The translations under genes and the position numbers were made by a program. From CAYRGG01 sp964423745 (GTDB lineage: Bacteria > Pseudomonadota > Gammaproteobacteria > Competibacterales > Competibacteraceae): a stretch of 45,680 nt of DNA. The notes under the pieces are model-generated. The model searched no databases. It worked only from the letters and a program-made list of their open reading frames with translations, and was not told the DNA's origin. Where the stretch lies: contig CAYRGG010000035.1 in assembly GCA_964423745.1 (NCBI GenBank), positions 1 through 45,680 on the forward strand, read 5' to 3'. Numbering within the stretch: the first letter of the stretch is position 1; each line of letters opens with the position of its first letter. Shown piece after piece: positions 8,543-16,637 of this stretch.

Positions 8543-9210
8543 CTAAATATCGCACACCTCGGCACCATCAGCATCAGTTGACAAGTCGCCGCTAATACGG
8601 GTTGATGATGCCTGTTCTAAACAGCACACTTTTAACCAGTTGCATAGGCTTTAAGGGTAAGTTCTTCGGCAAAAATTAATTGTAATGTGTGTTAATCGTA
8701 ATAGGTAAAAAAATTGTAGGAGACTAAATTTTGAAGCAATTTAAATTATTTGTGTGAAGATTTAAAGAGTGATTGCCAAAATTAGAGTGGTTGAGAAAAC
8801 TTTTTTAAAATGGCCGACTGTCTTGCCCATACCGTTACACAATATGTTAGCACAGCGTTGGAGCTACTGTAAGGCAGCTTACTAAGCTACGTACAGTGAG
8901 TAATCAACATCAATGATGATTGTGTTTGTGTCGGTACAAGCTGCTATGTAATATATGGTAAGCTCGATTGGCTAGTTTAGTAAGAAATCTCACTCAATGA
9001 TTCAACAAATCTCATGCGCACTGAATGGGTACATGCTAGATAAAAAAACAATTCTCGCTGAACAGTATTGCTATTTAAACAAAATGTTATTCTAAATTAT
9101 CAATGGCGATGTTGAACGCAGTAGTAACTTTATATAAAGGAATTTATAAGCAAACAGGTTGTGAATTTAATATATGATATTTATGTCAATTTACTTTAAG
9201 TAAAACATCC
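8543..9210. other. Long AT-rich gap without a recognisable gene
   Basis: About 670 nt with stops in all frames. A further short protein-like minus-strand string lies at about 8600-8680, possibly more of the same decayed gene. No RNA gene, terminator or clear promoter could be supported. The gap separates the minus-strand sugar genes from the plus-strand membrane protein at 9496. Confidence 0.4.
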
Positions 9211-9312
9211 TAAGTTATCCGGTGTTATGGAAGGGTCTTCGCCGTTGGGAGACGGCGATGGAGCGTACATGGACGTATTCACAGCGTTCCTGATATAACA
9301 CCGGATAACTTA
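9211..9312. repeat. MITE-like element with 18-bp perfect terminal inverted repeats
   Basis: The arms TAAGTTATCCGGTGTTAT (9211-9228) and its exact reverse complement (9295-9312) enclose 66 nt. Inside is a second perfect hairpin, TCGCCGT / ACGGCGA (9239-9245 / 9252-9258). The interior is GC-rich while the surroundings are AT-rich. There is no reading frame, so it must be a non-autonomous repeat or REP-like element. A single copy is in this window. Confidence 0.75.
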
Positions 9313-9495
9313 TAGGCAAGTACTTATAATATGCGCCACATTGTCTGTTTGGCAAAAAATTGTTATGTAAAAGATACATCGAAAAACTTCTAATAGATAC
9401 ATGTTTTAATAAAATTAAATAAAAATACTATTGGTGCGTTTTTTAAACACAAACTTATTTTCAAAGTGTATTCAACTTAAGGCTAGGCGTTTGTT

Positions 9496-11184
9496 ATGGC
9501 ATGGTTTTATAAAGCAAAAATATCAAAAAATAAAACTAATGGGAACTATAAATTGATAAAAAATGCTTTGCATATATTTATCATGCTGATTTTAAGCATG
9601 ATTGTACTCTACTTGAGAAACCATGATTCTTTAATTAATCCAATTATATATGCCGAAGATGGAGTTTGGGTAGGAAAAGCATTATCAAACGGTTGGTTTA
9701 ACGCGCTATTTACTGCAAAACAGGGTTATTTGGTTTGGGGTAATGTTATTTTATTATGGCTGTCGGTATTTTCTTCAGAAACTTTTTGTGGTGATAAATT
9801 AAGCTGTCTACCTTACACTATTTCCTTTTACTCTTTCTTTTTTTATTCAAGTATTGCAGTATTTTGCTACAGCCTAACAAAAAGTCTGATATCATATCCT
9901 TTTCGGTTGTTTTTGCTATTTTTTATTTTACTTTTGCCGGTCGGCGACAGCAGTAATGAAATTTTTGGAAGAGTAGTTAATATAGGATACTGGTTTGTAT
10001 TTTTAACCTTTTTACTGATTATCAATAGAAAGGCATATAGACAGCCAGTCTTTGCAACTGATCTAATATTACTGATATGTGCAGCAACAAATGTAGTAAG
10101 TTTGATTCTAATTCCTGTTCTTTTATATTTAAAAGAATACTATAAAAACAACTTTGTTTTTATTGATGTAGTAAATTTTATCAAAAATAATAAATTAATA
10201 ACGATTGGTTGGCTGCTTATTTTTGTCTTTACAATTATTAAAATTATTGTTGCGCCACATAGCCCTATTATGGGTGAATTAAATCCAAATAATACTGTCA
10301 AAGAGGCATTTTTTGCAAGTCTCGCAAGAATGTTTCTCTTTCCATTGGTATTTCCCTTTTATGAACAGTTGACTGACGATATTGTTCTATTTTTAACCTT
10401 ATGTCTCATGTTGTTTTTTTTATTTTTAATTTCAATGACAAAAAAAGATGAAGCTAGATTTGTAATCCATGCTGCTTTTATAACGTATATTTTATTTTTC
10501 GCTGTAGTTTTTTTTACTCGCCCAAAAATGGTTTACCTGCTTATTTCTTATTCTAGTGGTTTTCCAGATCGATATTTTATGGGTGTCAATGTGCTTTTAG
10601 TATTTGCATTCTTTTTTTTATTGGGGAGAATAGCTAAATACTCAAAAGTCCATTATCAATATTGCATTACATTGTGCGCAGTTTTTTTTATTTACTATTT
10701 ATTTAATTTAAATATTATTTTTGAGTTAGATGATCCAAGGATGAAAATTGCTAACGGACCTGATTTTATACAGCAACTTTGTCTATCTGAAGATAACAAT
10801 GAATCTGAAAATCTTATTAGGGTTTCAATACATCCTAACAGTTGGAATATGATTGTTCCAAAAAATGAATTTTATAGTGCTTTGAATAATATTGACTGCA
10901 AGAAAAAAGTTTGGGATGGCTTTTTTGTTACAGATGTAAATTGGGATGCTGGTATAGCAAAAAATTGGACAGGCTTTTATCTTCCAAATACAAAATATTA
11001 TCGTTCCAGTTTTAAAAAAGATAAGAATGTAGTTTTTGTCGATGGAACAACCAGAAAAATAAAAAATGTTGTCTTAAGGGGAAATTTCATACATATATAT
11101 CTTGCCGGTGAACGTCTACATGCTGATAAGGTTAGTAACCCCTTAGATATTGCTGTACAGCAAGAAGTAATGCTCTCTGACTAG
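9496..11184 (+). CDS. Large AT-rich polytopic membrane protein, GT-C-like candidate
   Basis: 562 residues. A hydrophobic helix at about 24-40 is followed by an acidic pair E54-D55 (I-Y-A-E-D-G-V-W) in the first loop, then about nine more helices to about residue 395. A soluble, probably periplasmic, C-terminal domain of about 160 residues with several cysteines follows. The layout resembles GT-C glycosyltransferases, especially those that glycosylate O-antigen, but no family motif is decisive. The gene is extremely AT-rich with long T runs, unlike the pyrD region that follows, which points to horizontal acquisition. Its stop codon lies inside the first copy of a 32-bp tandem repeat. The only ATG near the first helix is at 9496, after a long AT-rich leader. 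Confidence 0.55.
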   Translation: MAWFYKAKISKNKTNGNYKLIKNALHIFIMLILSMIVLYLRNHDSLINPIIYAEDGVWVGKALSNGWFNALFTAKQGYLVWGNVILLWLSVFSSETFCGDKLSCLPYTISFYSFFFYSSIAVFCYSLTKSLISYPFRLFLLFFILLLPVGDSSNEIFGRVVNIGYWFVFLTFLLIINRKAYRQPVFATDLILLICAATNVVSLILIPVLLYLKEYYKNNFVFIDVVNFIKNNKLITIGWLLIFVFTIIKIIVAPHSPIMGELNPNNTVKEAFFASLARMFLFPLVFPFYEQLTDDIVLFLTLCLMLFFLFLISMTKKDEARFVIHAAFITYILFFAVVFFTRPKMVYLLISYSSGFPDRYFMGVNVLLVFAFFFLLGRIAKYSKVHYQYCITLCAVFFIYYLFNLNIIFELDDPRMKIANGPDFIQQLCLSEDNNESENLIRVSIHPNSWNMIVPKNEFYSALNNIDCKKKVWDGFFVTDVNWDAGIAKNWTGFYLPNTKYYRSSFKKDKNVVFVDGTTRKIKNVVLRGNFIHIYLAGERLHADKVSNPLDIAVQQEVMLSD

Positions 11185-11240
11185 TTAGACATGTTAACAC
11201 GCTACTTGCTGACTAGTTAGACATGTTAACACGCTACTTG
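11177..11240. repeat. Two perfect tandem copies of a 32-bp sequence
   Basis: Copies at 11177-11208 and 11209-11240 are identical; each starts CTGACTAGTTAGACATG and ends CGCTACTTG. The first copy holds the stop codon of the preceding gene. Perfect identity suggests a recent duplication by slippage or insertion/excision. Confidence 0.9.
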
Positions 11241-11292
11241 AATTGCACGTTCCTATATTGACCACGCCACTAGAGCTTATGGGTTTGAAGTC

Positions 11293-11493
11293 ATGAAAAT
11301 CAAAGATGAGCCGCTTGCAGAGATTAGAGAAATTCGCCATCAAATTTCCCAAGAGTTTGATAATGATCCTAAAAAATATACAGATTATCTACAAAGGCAG
11401 AGGGAGAAATACAGCGATCAAATCAAATCATATGAAGATATGCATATAACAATAAATTATATCCCATCTCATCCCTCGATGGCTGATACTTAA
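11293..11493 (+). CDS. Small conserved hypothetical protein, antitoxin-like
   Basis: 66 residues, charged and mostly helical, with the string L-A-E-I-R-E-I-R-H-Q-I-S-Q-E-F followed by D-P-K-K-Y-T-D-Y-L. Proteins of this size and pattern commonly lie as the second gene of small toxin-antitoxin-like pairs. A 26-codon frame just upstream ends in a TGA overlapping this ATG (ATGA), as expected for the end of a coupled partner gene. That partner is cut off by the tandem repeat, so this may be an orphan. Function unknown. Confidence 0.5.
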   Translation: MKIKDEPLAEIREIRHQISQEFDNDPKKYTDYLQRQREKYSDQIKSYEDMHITINYIPSHPSMADT

Positions 11494-11541
11494 TGTTCGG
11501 CATCTTGTTTGTAGTGAGATAAGGCGCTTAACAAAACAGTC

Positions 11542-12582
11542 ATGCCCTATGCTTTGCTACGTCGTATGCTATTTTGTTTGGACCCTGAAACGGCTCACGA
11601 TGTTACCTTCAATTTGCTCCAACGACTAGGCCGTGGTCCCCTGAACCGACTATTCGCGAGTCGTGTGCCTGCTTCGCCACGTACTGTAATGGGCATCCGT
11701 TTTCCCAACCCAGTAGGACTCGCGGCGGGTCTTGATAAAAACGGGGATTACCTGGATGTGCTGGGGGCATTGGGTTTTGGCTTTATTGAACTGGGTACGG
11801 TAACACCCCGCCCCCAACCCGGTAATCCGCGGCCCCGCTTGTTTCGACTCATTAAAGCGCAGGCATTAATCAACCGTTTAGGTTTTAACAACCAAGGCGT
11901 CGATTATTTGATCGAGCGGGTTCGAGGCACGGGTTACTCTGGCGTGATCGGCATCAATATCGGCAAAAACGCCGTCACGCCGTTGGCCCAGGCCATTGAC
12001 GATTACCGCATGGGTCTGCAGAAGGTCTATCCTTACGCTCACTATGTGGCAGTAAATATTTCTTCGCCAAACACGCCGGGTTTGCGGGATCTGCAACAGG
12101 GTGAAGCGCTCATTCAGCTATTGATCACTCTTAAAGACGAACAGGCTCAACTGACCCAAAAGCACAACCGCTATGTGCCTTTAGCCATTAAAATCGCCCC
12201 GGATCTCGACGACGAGGCCATCGACTGGATAGCAAAGACACTCATGGAACATCATATTGATGGGGTGATCGCCACCAACACCACTTGCTTGCGTCCTGGC
12301 GTGGCTGAACTACCCTATGTTGGAGAAACAGGCGGTTTGAGTGGCAAGCCACTGGCCGAGCGTTCTACCCAGGTTATCGCACGACTGCAAAAAACGTTAC
12401 AGAATCAGCTGCCTATTATTGCTGTGGGCGGCATACTCTGCGGGGCTGACGCCGAGGTCAAGCTGGCGGCAGGGGCTAGTCTCGTGCAACTTTATACGGG
12501 TTTGATATACCGGGGTCCTAGTCTTGTGCGTGAGGTGGCAGAAGCTTTAGAAGCTGTTTCAAAATCGGCTCATGTCCGCTGA
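11542..12582 (+). CDS. pyrD: Dihydroorotate dehydrogenase (quinone), class 2
   Basis: 346 residues. It oxidises dihydroorotate to orotate in pyrimidine synthesis, at the inner membrane with ubiquinone. Class 2 features are the N-terminal amphipathic helices (L-F-C-L-D-P-E-T-A-H), F-P-N-P-V-G-L-A-A-G-L-D-K-N-G, the catalytic Ser in N-I-S-S-P-N-T-P-G-L, K-I-A-P-D-L for FMN, and I-A-V-G-G-I and Q-L-Y-T-G-L near the end. The last ten residues (E-A-V-S-K-S-A-H-V-R) and the TGA are encoded by the start of a MITE (12548-12696), so the native C-terminus has been replaced or extended. The core is complete and the enzyme should work. Confidence 0.96.
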   Translation: MPYALLRRMLFCLDPETAHDVTFNLLQRLGRGPLNRLFASRVPASPRTVMGIRFPNPVGLAAGLDKNGDYLDVLGALGFGFIELGTVTPRPQPGNPRPRLFRLIKAQALINRLGFNNQGVDYLIERVRGTGYSGVIGINIGKNAVTPLAQAIDDYRMGLQKVYPYAHYVAVNISSPNTPGLRDLQQGEALIQLLITLKDEQAQLTQKHNRYVPLAIKIAPDLDDEAIDWIAKTLMEHHIDGVIATNTTCLRPGVAELPYVGETGGLSGKPLAERSTQVIARLQKTLQNQLPIIAVGGILCGADAEVKLAAGASLVQLYTGLIYRGPSLVREVAEALEAVSKSAHVR

Positions 12583-12696
12583 CTCGGTGTTACAGCACCT
12601 TCTCCGCTGCTCATTTACCACCTGTAAACTGCGCAGCGGAGAAGGCGCTGCGCCTTGAGTTCGCGAACCTATGCGAGTTTTTGAAACAACTTCTTA
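12548..12696. repeat. MITE copy A (TA-flanked, about 149 bp) overlapping the pyrD 3' end
   Basis: Terminal inverted repeats AGAAGCTGTTTCAAAA and (reverse complement of right end) AGAAGTTGTTTCAAAA differ by one base. TA occurs at both edges, as for Tc1/mariner/IS630-type MITEs. The interior contains a perfect 13-bp stem, CCTTCTCCGCTGC (12598-12610) with GCAGCGGAGAAGG (12633-12645), which may act as a transcript hairpin after pyrD. A second, inverted copy lies at 25859-26005. Confidence 0.88.
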
Positions 12697-12741
12697 AGAG
12701 ACAAAATGACGCAATCCGACAATTTCACAAGGGGTTAACAC

Positions 12742-13530
12742 ATGAGCAAAATGATGGCGGTTTTTTCTATTTTCGTATTTCTAACGATCACGTCCGTTCA
12801 AGCTGAGGTGGCCACAAAAACGTTGGAATATGAACAAGGTGATGTGCCTTTAATTGGGTATTTAGTCATGCCGGAAGATACCACAGAACCGCGTCCCGGC
12901 ATTTTAGTTGTCCCTGAGTGGAAGGGTCTTAATGATTATGCCAAACAGCGGGCCGAACAATTAGCGGAGTTAGGGTATGTGGCTTTGGCGGCGGATATTT
13001 ATGGGGAAGGTAAAGTAGTCACCAGCAATGAGGAAGCCGGCAAGCTTGCCAAGCAATACAAAGACGACCGTGCTCTGCTACGGGCTCGGGTGAATGCAGG
13101 TTTAGACGCTCTTAAGGGGCAATCCGCTGTTGATTCTGACAAGGTTGCGGCCATTGGCTACTGTTTTGGTGGCACCGCGGTGCTAGAATTGGCCCGTAGT
13201 GGTGCTGATGTTAATGGCGTGGTGAGTTTTCACGGTGGGCTCGATACGCCAACGCCGGAAGACAGTAAAAACATCAAGGCTAAGGTATTGGTGTTGCATG
13301 GGGGTGATGATCCTTATGTGCCTCCAGAACAAGTGCAAGCCTTCAAAGACGAAATGCGCCAGGGCGACGTGGATTGGCAATTCATCACTTACGGTGGCGC
13401 AGTACACTCCTTTACCAACCCTGCCAGCGGTGATGATCCTAGCCAAGGGGCTGCTTACGACGAAGCGGCTGACCGGCGTTCATGGCAGCATATGCGGTTG
13501 TTTTTTGATGAATTGTTTCAGAATCAATAG
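12742..13530 (+). CDS. Secreted dienelactone hydrolase family protein
   Basis: 262 residues. An N-terminal signal peptide (about residues 1-21, ending S-V-Q-A) is followed by an alpha/beta-hydrolase domain. The nucleophile elbow G-Y-C-F-G-G gives C141; D190 (G-G-D-D-P-Y) and H222 (A-V-H-S-F-T-N) complete the Cys-Asp-His triad, and E59 stands where DLH enzymes have their conserved Glu. It would hydrolyse an ester or lactone in the periplasm; the substrate is unknown. An AAGGGG ribosome site precedes the ATG. It is a single gene between MITE A and the toxin-antitoxin pair. Confidence 0.9.
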   Translation: MSKMMAVFSIFVFLTITSVQAEVATKTLEYEQGDVPLIGYLVMPEDTTEPRPGILVVPEWKGLNDYAKQRAEQLAELGYVALAADIYGEGKVVTSNEEAGKLAKQYKDDRALLRARVNAGLDALKGQSAVDSDKVAAIGYCFGGTAVLELARSGADVNGVVSFHGGLDTPTPEDSKNIKAKVLVLHGGDDPYVPPEQVQAFKDEMRQGDVDWQFITYGGAVHSFTNPASGDDPSQGAAYDEAADRRSWQHMRLFFDELFQNQ

Positions 13531-13592
13531 ACGGCAAGTCCGTTGTAGACAAATTTTTTTAGGTCTATGGACCATTAAAGAGAGCCAGTACG

Positions 13593-13817
13593 ATGACTAC
13601 CATTTCGCTTCAAGAAGCACAAGCCAAACTCTCAGATTTGATTCACTGTCTCAATCCCGGTGATGAAATTGTCATCACGGAGAACAATCAGCCGGTGGCT
13701 CGGCTGGTACCGGCCACGGTTCAGCCCCGGAAGCTTGGCACTATGAAGGGTACTGTGACTTACATGGCCTCCGATTTCGATGCGCCTCTGGATGAGTTCA
13801 AAGAGTATCTACCGTGA
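13593..13817 (+). CDS. Type II antitoxin, Phd/YefM family
   Basis: 74 residues. The N-terminal Phd/YefM DNA-binding fold shows I-S-L-Q-E-A-Q-A-K-L-S-D-L and E-I-V-I-T-E-N-N-Q-P-V-A-R-L-V-P. The C-terminal tail (about 50-74) is the acidic, probably unfolded toxin-binding part. It would neutralise the PIN toxin and repress its own promoter. Its TGA overlaps the GTG of the toxin by four bases (GTGA). A ribosome site (AAAGAGAG) lies before the ATG. Confidence 0.92.
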   Translation: MTTISLQEAQAKLSDLIHCLNPGDEIVITENNQPVARLVPATVQPRKLGTMKGTVTYMASDFDAPLDEFKEYLP

Positions 13818-14200
13818 GGCTGCTACTGGATGCGCATACGCTAATTTGGGCAGTGGATAACCCGGCGAAACTTGGGCCAGCTGCTACCCTAGTACTGCAG
13901 GATCCCACCAAAGATCTGCTCCTGAGCGCGGGAACAATCTGGGAAATCAGCATCAAAGCCGGATTAGGCAAGCTATCCCTGTCGCTGCCGTTCCGGCAAT
14001 GGATAGAGCAGGCAATTCAAGACCTTAGCGCCAACGTGCTGCCGATTACCGTCGAATACGCCGATGCTCAGTCTCGTCTTCTCGCCCACCACGGTGATCC
14101 CTTCGACCGCCTGTTGGTAGCGCAAGCTCAGACGGAAAATGTGCCGCTCATTAGCACCGATACGGTCTTCGATCAATACGACATCAATCGGGTATGGTGA
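13814..14200 (+). CDS. PIN-domain toxin, VapC-like ribonuclease
   Basis: 128 residues, GTG start overlapping the antitoxin stop. PIN-domain acidic residues are visible: D6 (L-L-L-D-A-H-T-L-I-W), E43 (G-T-I-W-E-I-S-I-K), D96/D99 region (G-D-P-F-D-R-L-L-V-A-Q-A) and D116 (I-S-T-D-T-V-F). The Mg-dependent RNase of such toxins cuts tRNA or rRNA when released from the antitoxin. All active-site residues are present, so the toxin appears functional. The pair stands alone, next to a MITE-marked region. Confidence 0.92.
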   Translation: MRLLLDAHTLIWAVDNPAKLGPAATLVLQDPTKDLLLSAGTIWEISIKAGLGKLSLSLPFRQWIEQAIQDLSANVLPITVEYADAQSRLLAHHGDPFDRLLVAQAQTENVPLISTDTVFDQYDINRVW

Positions 14201-14297
14201 CGCAACCCCATCAAAAATAGGTATTAAGTTGGTTGTTCTGTAGTGCTATGCGGCGCAACAAGTCTTAAGTTTTTAAGCCTAAAGGGACTAGAAGGAA

Positions 14298-14774
14298 TTA
14301 GCGGTTTTGCTGCGAGTCGGGGAAAAAATCTTGAGAAAGCACTTGCTCTACCGTCCAGGGTAAATCTTCTGGAAAGTCATCTAACCCGGTCTCCTCGATG
14401 GCACGGGCTAGTGCATCATCCCACGTCACACTCAACCAATCACCATCCGCTAAAGCCACGCTTAGGCTTGGAGTTTTTTCAATCCGCAACGCCAGGGCTC
14501 GTCGCTGCACTTTGATGGTTCGTCGCCAACTTGATCCACGTCTATCCGGTTGATATTGCCATTTCAACAGGTGGGCCATAAGCACCGCCATTCGGCTCGC
14601 TAAATCTCGCCTTTCGCTCTTACCCACATCCTCAATCTCCTCCGCAATGTGTTCTATGTCCAACGCCTCAAATTGCCCAGCGCGTAACAGTTTGGCTTGC
14701 TCTTGTGCCCAAGCGATGACGTCTTTGTCGTAGAATGTTGTAGCCGTTTTGATGTTTTCAGCGGTGTCAATCAT
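14298..14774 (-). CDS. DUF29 family protein
   Basis: 158 residues with the family hallmarks Y-D-K-D-V-I-A-W-A-Q-E-Q near the start, D-I-E-H-I-A-E-E-I-E-D-V-G-K-S-E-R at about 40-56, H-L-L-K-W-Q-Y-Q-P at about 68-76, and an R-R-T-I-K-V-Q-R stretch. DUF29 proteins are common in cyanobacteria and gammaproteobacteria and are of unknown function, frequently found in variable regions. It is convergent with the toxin gene. Start ATG at 14774; no alternative nearby. Confidence 0.85.
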   Translation of the reverse strand: MIDTAENIKTATTFYDKDVIAWAQEQAKLLRAGQFEALDIEHIAEEIEDVGKSERRDLASRMAVLMAHLLKWQYQPDRRGSSWRRTIKVQRRALALRIEKTPSLSVALADGDWLSVTWDDALARAIEETGLDDFPEDLPWTVEQVLSQDFFPDSQQNR

Positions 14775-14868
14775 GGCAAAATTCCAATAGTTGGATTGGT
14801 TGTTTATAGTTTAGGTTATCATTAAAATCAGTAGCTTGTAAGCCTAAAACCTAGACTACTTACCATTT

Positions 14869-15036
14869 TTAGTAATGAGGTTTGAGGGCTTTATTACCCG
14901 GCAGGTGCTTCAAGCTCCGTAGCGTCTCATTAGCAAGTCTTTCCAACAAGGCAGGCGCCGACACACTAAACGCTAAACTTGGATAACTTTCCAAGTCGTG
15001 TAACTCACTGCCGTGTTGGAAGACCTGTTCAATACC
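14869..15036 (-). pseudogene. Start-less coding remnant (about 55 codons)
   Basis: This minus-strand frame is open from an upstream stop to TAA at 14869 and reads like real protein (Q-V-F-Q-H-G-S-E-L-H-D-L-E-S-Y-P-S-L, then L-L-E-R-L-A-N-E-T-L). It has no start codon. Codon use is less AT-rich than the flanks. It is probably the tail of a deleted gene; the family is not recognised. Confidence 0.3.
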
Positions 15037-15109
15037 TTACTGCCTGATTGCATATAACTGAAAAGCTAAAATGGCTTAACTTTTGCTCAAGTTTATGATG
15101 CGGCTGCTA

Positions 15110-15130
15110 GTTATATTAATTTAATATAAC
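15110..15130. promoter_or_regulatory. Perfect AT-rich palindrome, possible operator
   Basis: Arms GTTATATTAA and TTAATATAAC are exact reverse complements around a single T. The palindrome is 219 nt before the small gene at 15350. It could be a repressor site or simply AT-rich cruciform DNA; the regulator is unknown. Confidence 0.3.
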
Positions 15131-15349
15131 AGTTTTGTGGTAAATAAGTAACAATTTGTATACAAGCGCAACAAGAGTATCTATAATCCTTTTAAAGTAT
15201 CTCTAGTGCAACAACTTTAGTTACCACTATTAGCCTATTTGTAGCCCTATAAAGGGTTGTGTTGTTTCGACTTTACCTATATATAGCCACTTCAATAGCA
15301 GGGTTCTGGTAAAGATTGAAGTTCAAAGGTAACTTTATTGGAGGAGATG

Positions 15350-15664
15350 ATGGAACAGCTAACCAGAGAAACCCTCAGGACACAAAATCAGCGATATTCC
15401 CATACGGCGGGTGTCAGTCGTCACAATCATAGGCGCGGATATTTACCAGGCTTTTTAGATCAAGAAACTGGATCGATGTATCCCTCCTGTAAAGCTGACG
15501 GTAGTCTTGCCCCTATCCACATGATGGACGGATTGCCGGAAAGCTTGATAACCGCTCGTAGCGCTTCGGGCCGGGCAGCGGCAGTAAAGCGAACGGTTAT
15601 TGCGGGTTTTATAAAAGAAGGTCATTTCTACACCCGCGAGCAGGTGGCTAGTGCGTTAGCTTAA
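15350..15664 (+). CDS. Conserved hypothetical protein (104 aa)
   Basis: Soluble basic N-terminus, then S-R-H-N-H-R-R-G-Y-L-P-G-F, Y-P-S-C-K-A-D-G-S-L-A-P-I-H and A-R-S-A-S-G-R-A-A-A-V-K-R-T-V-I-A-G-F. The end, F-Y-T-R-E-Q-V-A, recalls a small uncharacterised proteobacterial family; no function is assigned. TTG 15338 and ATG 15347 are also in frame, but GGAGGA at 15340-15345 best serves ATG 15350. It is monocistronic. Confidence 0.7.
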   Translation: MEQLTRETLRTQNQRYSHTAGVSRHNHRRGYLPGFLDQETGSMYPSCKADGSLAPIHMMDGLPESLITARSASGRAAAVKRTVIAGFIKEGHFYTREQVASALA

Positions 15665-15924
15665 AAAGCTGGCACTCCTATCATTTCCTGTAAATTCAAT
15701 TTCTTTTCTGCATTTTTGTTTGCCGACTACAGAAACTCGATTTTTTAGATTTCTCTACTGTTAAAATCCCTTCATCTCTAGTTTAGGTTTATGGTGACAC
15801 ACCATTTAGCCTTTTCCACCTGCAATAAAAAACCCTCTACTATGCTTTAAGACTATTTATTCCTAAAATTTAATAGTAAATAGATAGCGTTGATAACGCT
15901 ATTTTATTGTTAAGAGGATTATCC

Positions 15925-16215
15925 ATGAAGATCGATTTGAGGATTGAAGCGACGCCGCAAGAGATGCGTGAGTTTCTCGGGTTACCGAATCTGCAGCCGC
16001 TGCAGGAGGAAATGCTACAGACCATCCGCGATAATATGCGCACGGACGTCGCAGGCTTTGATGCACTAAGCTTGATGAAGCCAATGCTACCTGCACAGCT
16101 TCATTCCATGGAAGTGTTACAAAAAGCGTTTTGGGATGCATTCACCAAAACAGGGGGGTCAACAGATGCAGCTAATAAAGCAGGCGATGTTGACAGTAGC
16201 CACAATAAAACCTAG
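15925..16215 (+). CDS. DUF6489-like small protein
   Basis: 96 residues. The start M-K-I-D-L-R-I-E-A-T-P-Q-E-M-R-E-F-L-G-L-P-N-L-Q-P matches the look of DUF6489 proteins (a beta strand, then T/P-x-E-x-R-x-F-L-G-L-P). The later L-H-S-M-E-V-L-Q-K-A-F-W is also typical of that group. The function is unknown. An in-frame TTG at 15907 is less likely because AAGAGGA lies correctly before ATG 15925. It lies 23 nt ahead of the response regulator and may be its operon partner. Confidence 0.7.
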   Translation: MKIDLRIEATPQEMREFLGLPNLQPLQEEMLQTIRDNMRTDVAGFDALSLMKPMLPAQLHSMEVLQKAFWDAFTKTGGSTDAANKAGDVDSSHNKT

Positions 16216-16238
16216 ATGCGCAAGAATTAGGAGTGATG

Positions 16239-16622
16239 ATGGCAAGTAAAATTTTAATCGTAGACGATGAGCCGAATATCGTGCTTTCCCTAGAATTTCT
16301 TATGAAAAAAGCGGGTTATGACGTTCGCACCGCTGCCGACGGCGAGGCAGCGTTGGAAGCCATCGCGGCAACCTGTCCAGATCTGGTTTTGCTCGATGTG
16401 ATGATGCCGCGCAAGAATGGCTATGAGGTTTGTCAGGCCATTCGCGAGAACCCTGCCTGGAAAGATACCCGGGTCATTATGCTAACGGCTAAGGGTCGTG
16501 ATGTGGAGCGGGAAAAAGGTTTGGCTTTGGGTGCGGACGATTACATTACAAAACCTTTTTCCACCCAGGAGGTTGTAGAAAGAGTGCAGGAAATGTTAGC
16601 GGCTAATTCCTCCAACACTTGA
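16239..16622 (+). CDS. Single-domain response regulator (CheY-like)
   Basis: 127 residues, a receiver domain only. Phospho-acceptor D53 (L-L-D-V-M-M-P), acidic pair D9-D10 (I-V-D-D-E-P), Thr in M-L-T-A-K-G and Lys in Y-I-T-K-P-F are all present. There is no output domain, so it must act through protein contacts. The likely phosphodonor is the symporter kinase at 19032. GTG 16233 and ATG 16236 are also in frame; AGGAG at 16228-16232 favours ATG 16239. It lies 15 nt before the pseudo-kinase/exonuclease gene. Confidence 0.93.
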   Translation: MASKILIVDDEPNIVLSLEFLMKKAGYDVRTAADGEAALEAIAATCPDLVLLDVMMPRKNGYEVCQAIRENPAWKDTRVIMLTAKGRDVEREKGLALGADDYITKPFSTQEVVERVQEMLAANSSNT

Positions 16623-16637
16623 GTTAGTCTAGCGCTA

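Larger units (their letters stand above)
14775..15349. other. Intergenic stretch with a decayed coding fragment and a palindrome
   Basis: About 575 nt. It contains the start-less frame at 14869-15036 and the 21-bp palindrome at 15110-15130. Otherwise it is AT-rich with no terminator or RNA gene that I can support. It presumably contains the promoter for the gene at 15350. Confidence 0.4.

Noticed and set aside
11177..11240. CRISPR-like repeat
   Set aside because: Two directly adjacent copies without a spacer; it is a simple tandem duplication.
13531..13592. Terminator after the dienelactone hydrolase gene (ACGG / CCGT then T-run)
   Set aside because: The stem is only 4-5 bp and the T-run is too far away to be convincing.
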